A DNA stretch of 56,497 nucleotides from an uncultured Clostridia bacterium (lineage in GTDB: Bacteria; Bacillota; Clostridia; Oscillospirales; Oscillospiraceae). Positions 56,270 through 56,497 of the stretch are shown piece by piece. Under the pieces are notes generated by a model. That model saw only the letters and a list, made by a program, of their open reading frames with translations. It did not search any database and was not told the origin of the DNA. Position 1 is the first letter of the stretch; each line of letters begins with the position of its first letter. The position numbers were made by a program, and so were the translations under genes. The stretch spans positions 1 through 56,497 of the forward strand of contig CAMKGX010000007.1 of NCBI GenBank assembly GCA_946412355.1, given 5' to 3'.

Positions 56270-56497
56270 TCATTTGCCGTCGGGGAAGCTGGTGAAATTG
56301 CCCCGCTCCACTTCCGGCTCGCCCATGGCTTCCCTGCCCGCGGCGATGGCCTTGATGAGGAAGGCCATGTTGCGGCCCAGGTTCCGCATGGTCTGCAGGC
56401 CCTCGGCGTCCTTCTCCACGTCGGCGGCGGTGAAGCCGTGGACCTGGTTCCAGTAGGTGCTGGTGGCGATGGGCATGCCGGAGATGGAAAAATACTT
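56270..56497 (-). CDS. Flavodoxin-family / NADPH-dependent FMN reductase-like protein (C-terminal part)
   Basis: The last 75 codons of a gene that continues beyond the right edge. The segment KYFSISGMPIATSTYWNQVHGFTAADVEKDAEGLQTMRNLGRNMAFLIKAIAAGRE is characteristic of the C-terminus of the flavodoxin/iron-sulfur-flavoprotein-like family that binds FMN and shuttles electrons. The FMN-binding N-terminus lies outside. It ends 60 bp upstream of the ackA start in the same orientation, so cotranscription with ackA is possible. Confidence 0.75.
   Translation of the reverse strand, partial: KYFSISGMPIATSTYWNQVHGFTAADVEKDAEGLQTMRNLGRNMAFLIKAIAAGREAMGEPEVERGNFTSFPDGK

Overview
The window looks like a chromosomal segment of a GC-rich, spore-forming, anaerobic gut Firmicute of the Oscillospiraceae type. 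The signs are a spoVT regulator, a Thr-specific T-box leader, a HrcA/CIRCE heat-shock operator, a minimal two-gene Suf-type Fe-S operon, ferredoxin-type aldo/keto reductase, TRAP-TAXI transport, acetate kinase and strongly GC-biased third codon positions. No species is claimed.

Regions. 1-1.65 kb is scar tissue: the 5'-incomplete VirB4-like ATPase of an integrative conjugative element runs directly into the last ~110 codons of a large serine recombinase, which in turn abuts the C-terminal half of a macrodomain gene. A class-M-like sirtuin lies convergent to that remnant, behind a palindromic operator. 2.7-8.4 kb holds a complete transcription unit for a 23-residue Cys-rich peptide, small hypotheticals, a Nudix hydrolase, a CIRCE-controlled Hsp20, an Fe-S aldo/keto reductase and an acyl-CoA synthetase-like ligase. 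8.4-19.2 kb holds a MATE exporter, a membrane-anchored flavoprotein with two FMN-binding domains plus a fumarate-reductase-type FAD domain, a lipoprotein, a HAD phosphatase, a two-component system whose kinase is frameshifted, and a processive glycosyltransferase. 19.4-20.2 kb is a tRNA cluster (Pro-GGG, Ser-TGA, Ser-GCT) with duplicated and inverted tRNA-tail sequence. 20.4-32.4 kb holds a Na+-dependent NSS transporter, an OMP-decarboxylase-like protein lacking the catalytic lysine motif, a YgiQ radical SAM protein, a sufC-sufB-like pair, YchF, a phosphoglycolate phosphatase-like enzyme and T-box-regulated thrS. 32.4-42.4 kb holds a TAXI binding protein and fused TRAP permease, a Wzm/Wzt-like exporter, TelA, thymidylate kinase and a CapD/PglF-like dehydratase. 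42.4-56.5 kb holds spoVT, a zinc-ribbon protein, glpK, a monoacylglycerol-lipase-like hydrolase with family-4 uracil-DNA glycosylase, a TrxR-like flavoprotein, two oxidoreductases, an HtrA protease, an AIM24-family protein with a large membrane protein, ackA and the tail of a flavodoxin-family gene.

The most unusual signal is a ~202-bp multi-hairpin element present four times (12.26, 26.87, 43.10 and 52.05 kb). Every copy follows a rho-independent terminator of a neighbouring gene with the same polarity, and is followed by a second terminator hairpin. In the 52-kb copy the two flanking terminators are identical over 35 bp. Paired changes between copies (C-G versus G-C in one stem, G-U wobble in another) suggest that the fold is maintained, perhaps as RNA on the strand continuing from the upstream gene. 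Other structured non-coding DNA includes a four-hairpin cluster upstream of tmk, an array of small hairpins separated by AATTCAY after ackA, and a multi-branched fold after the tRNA cluster.
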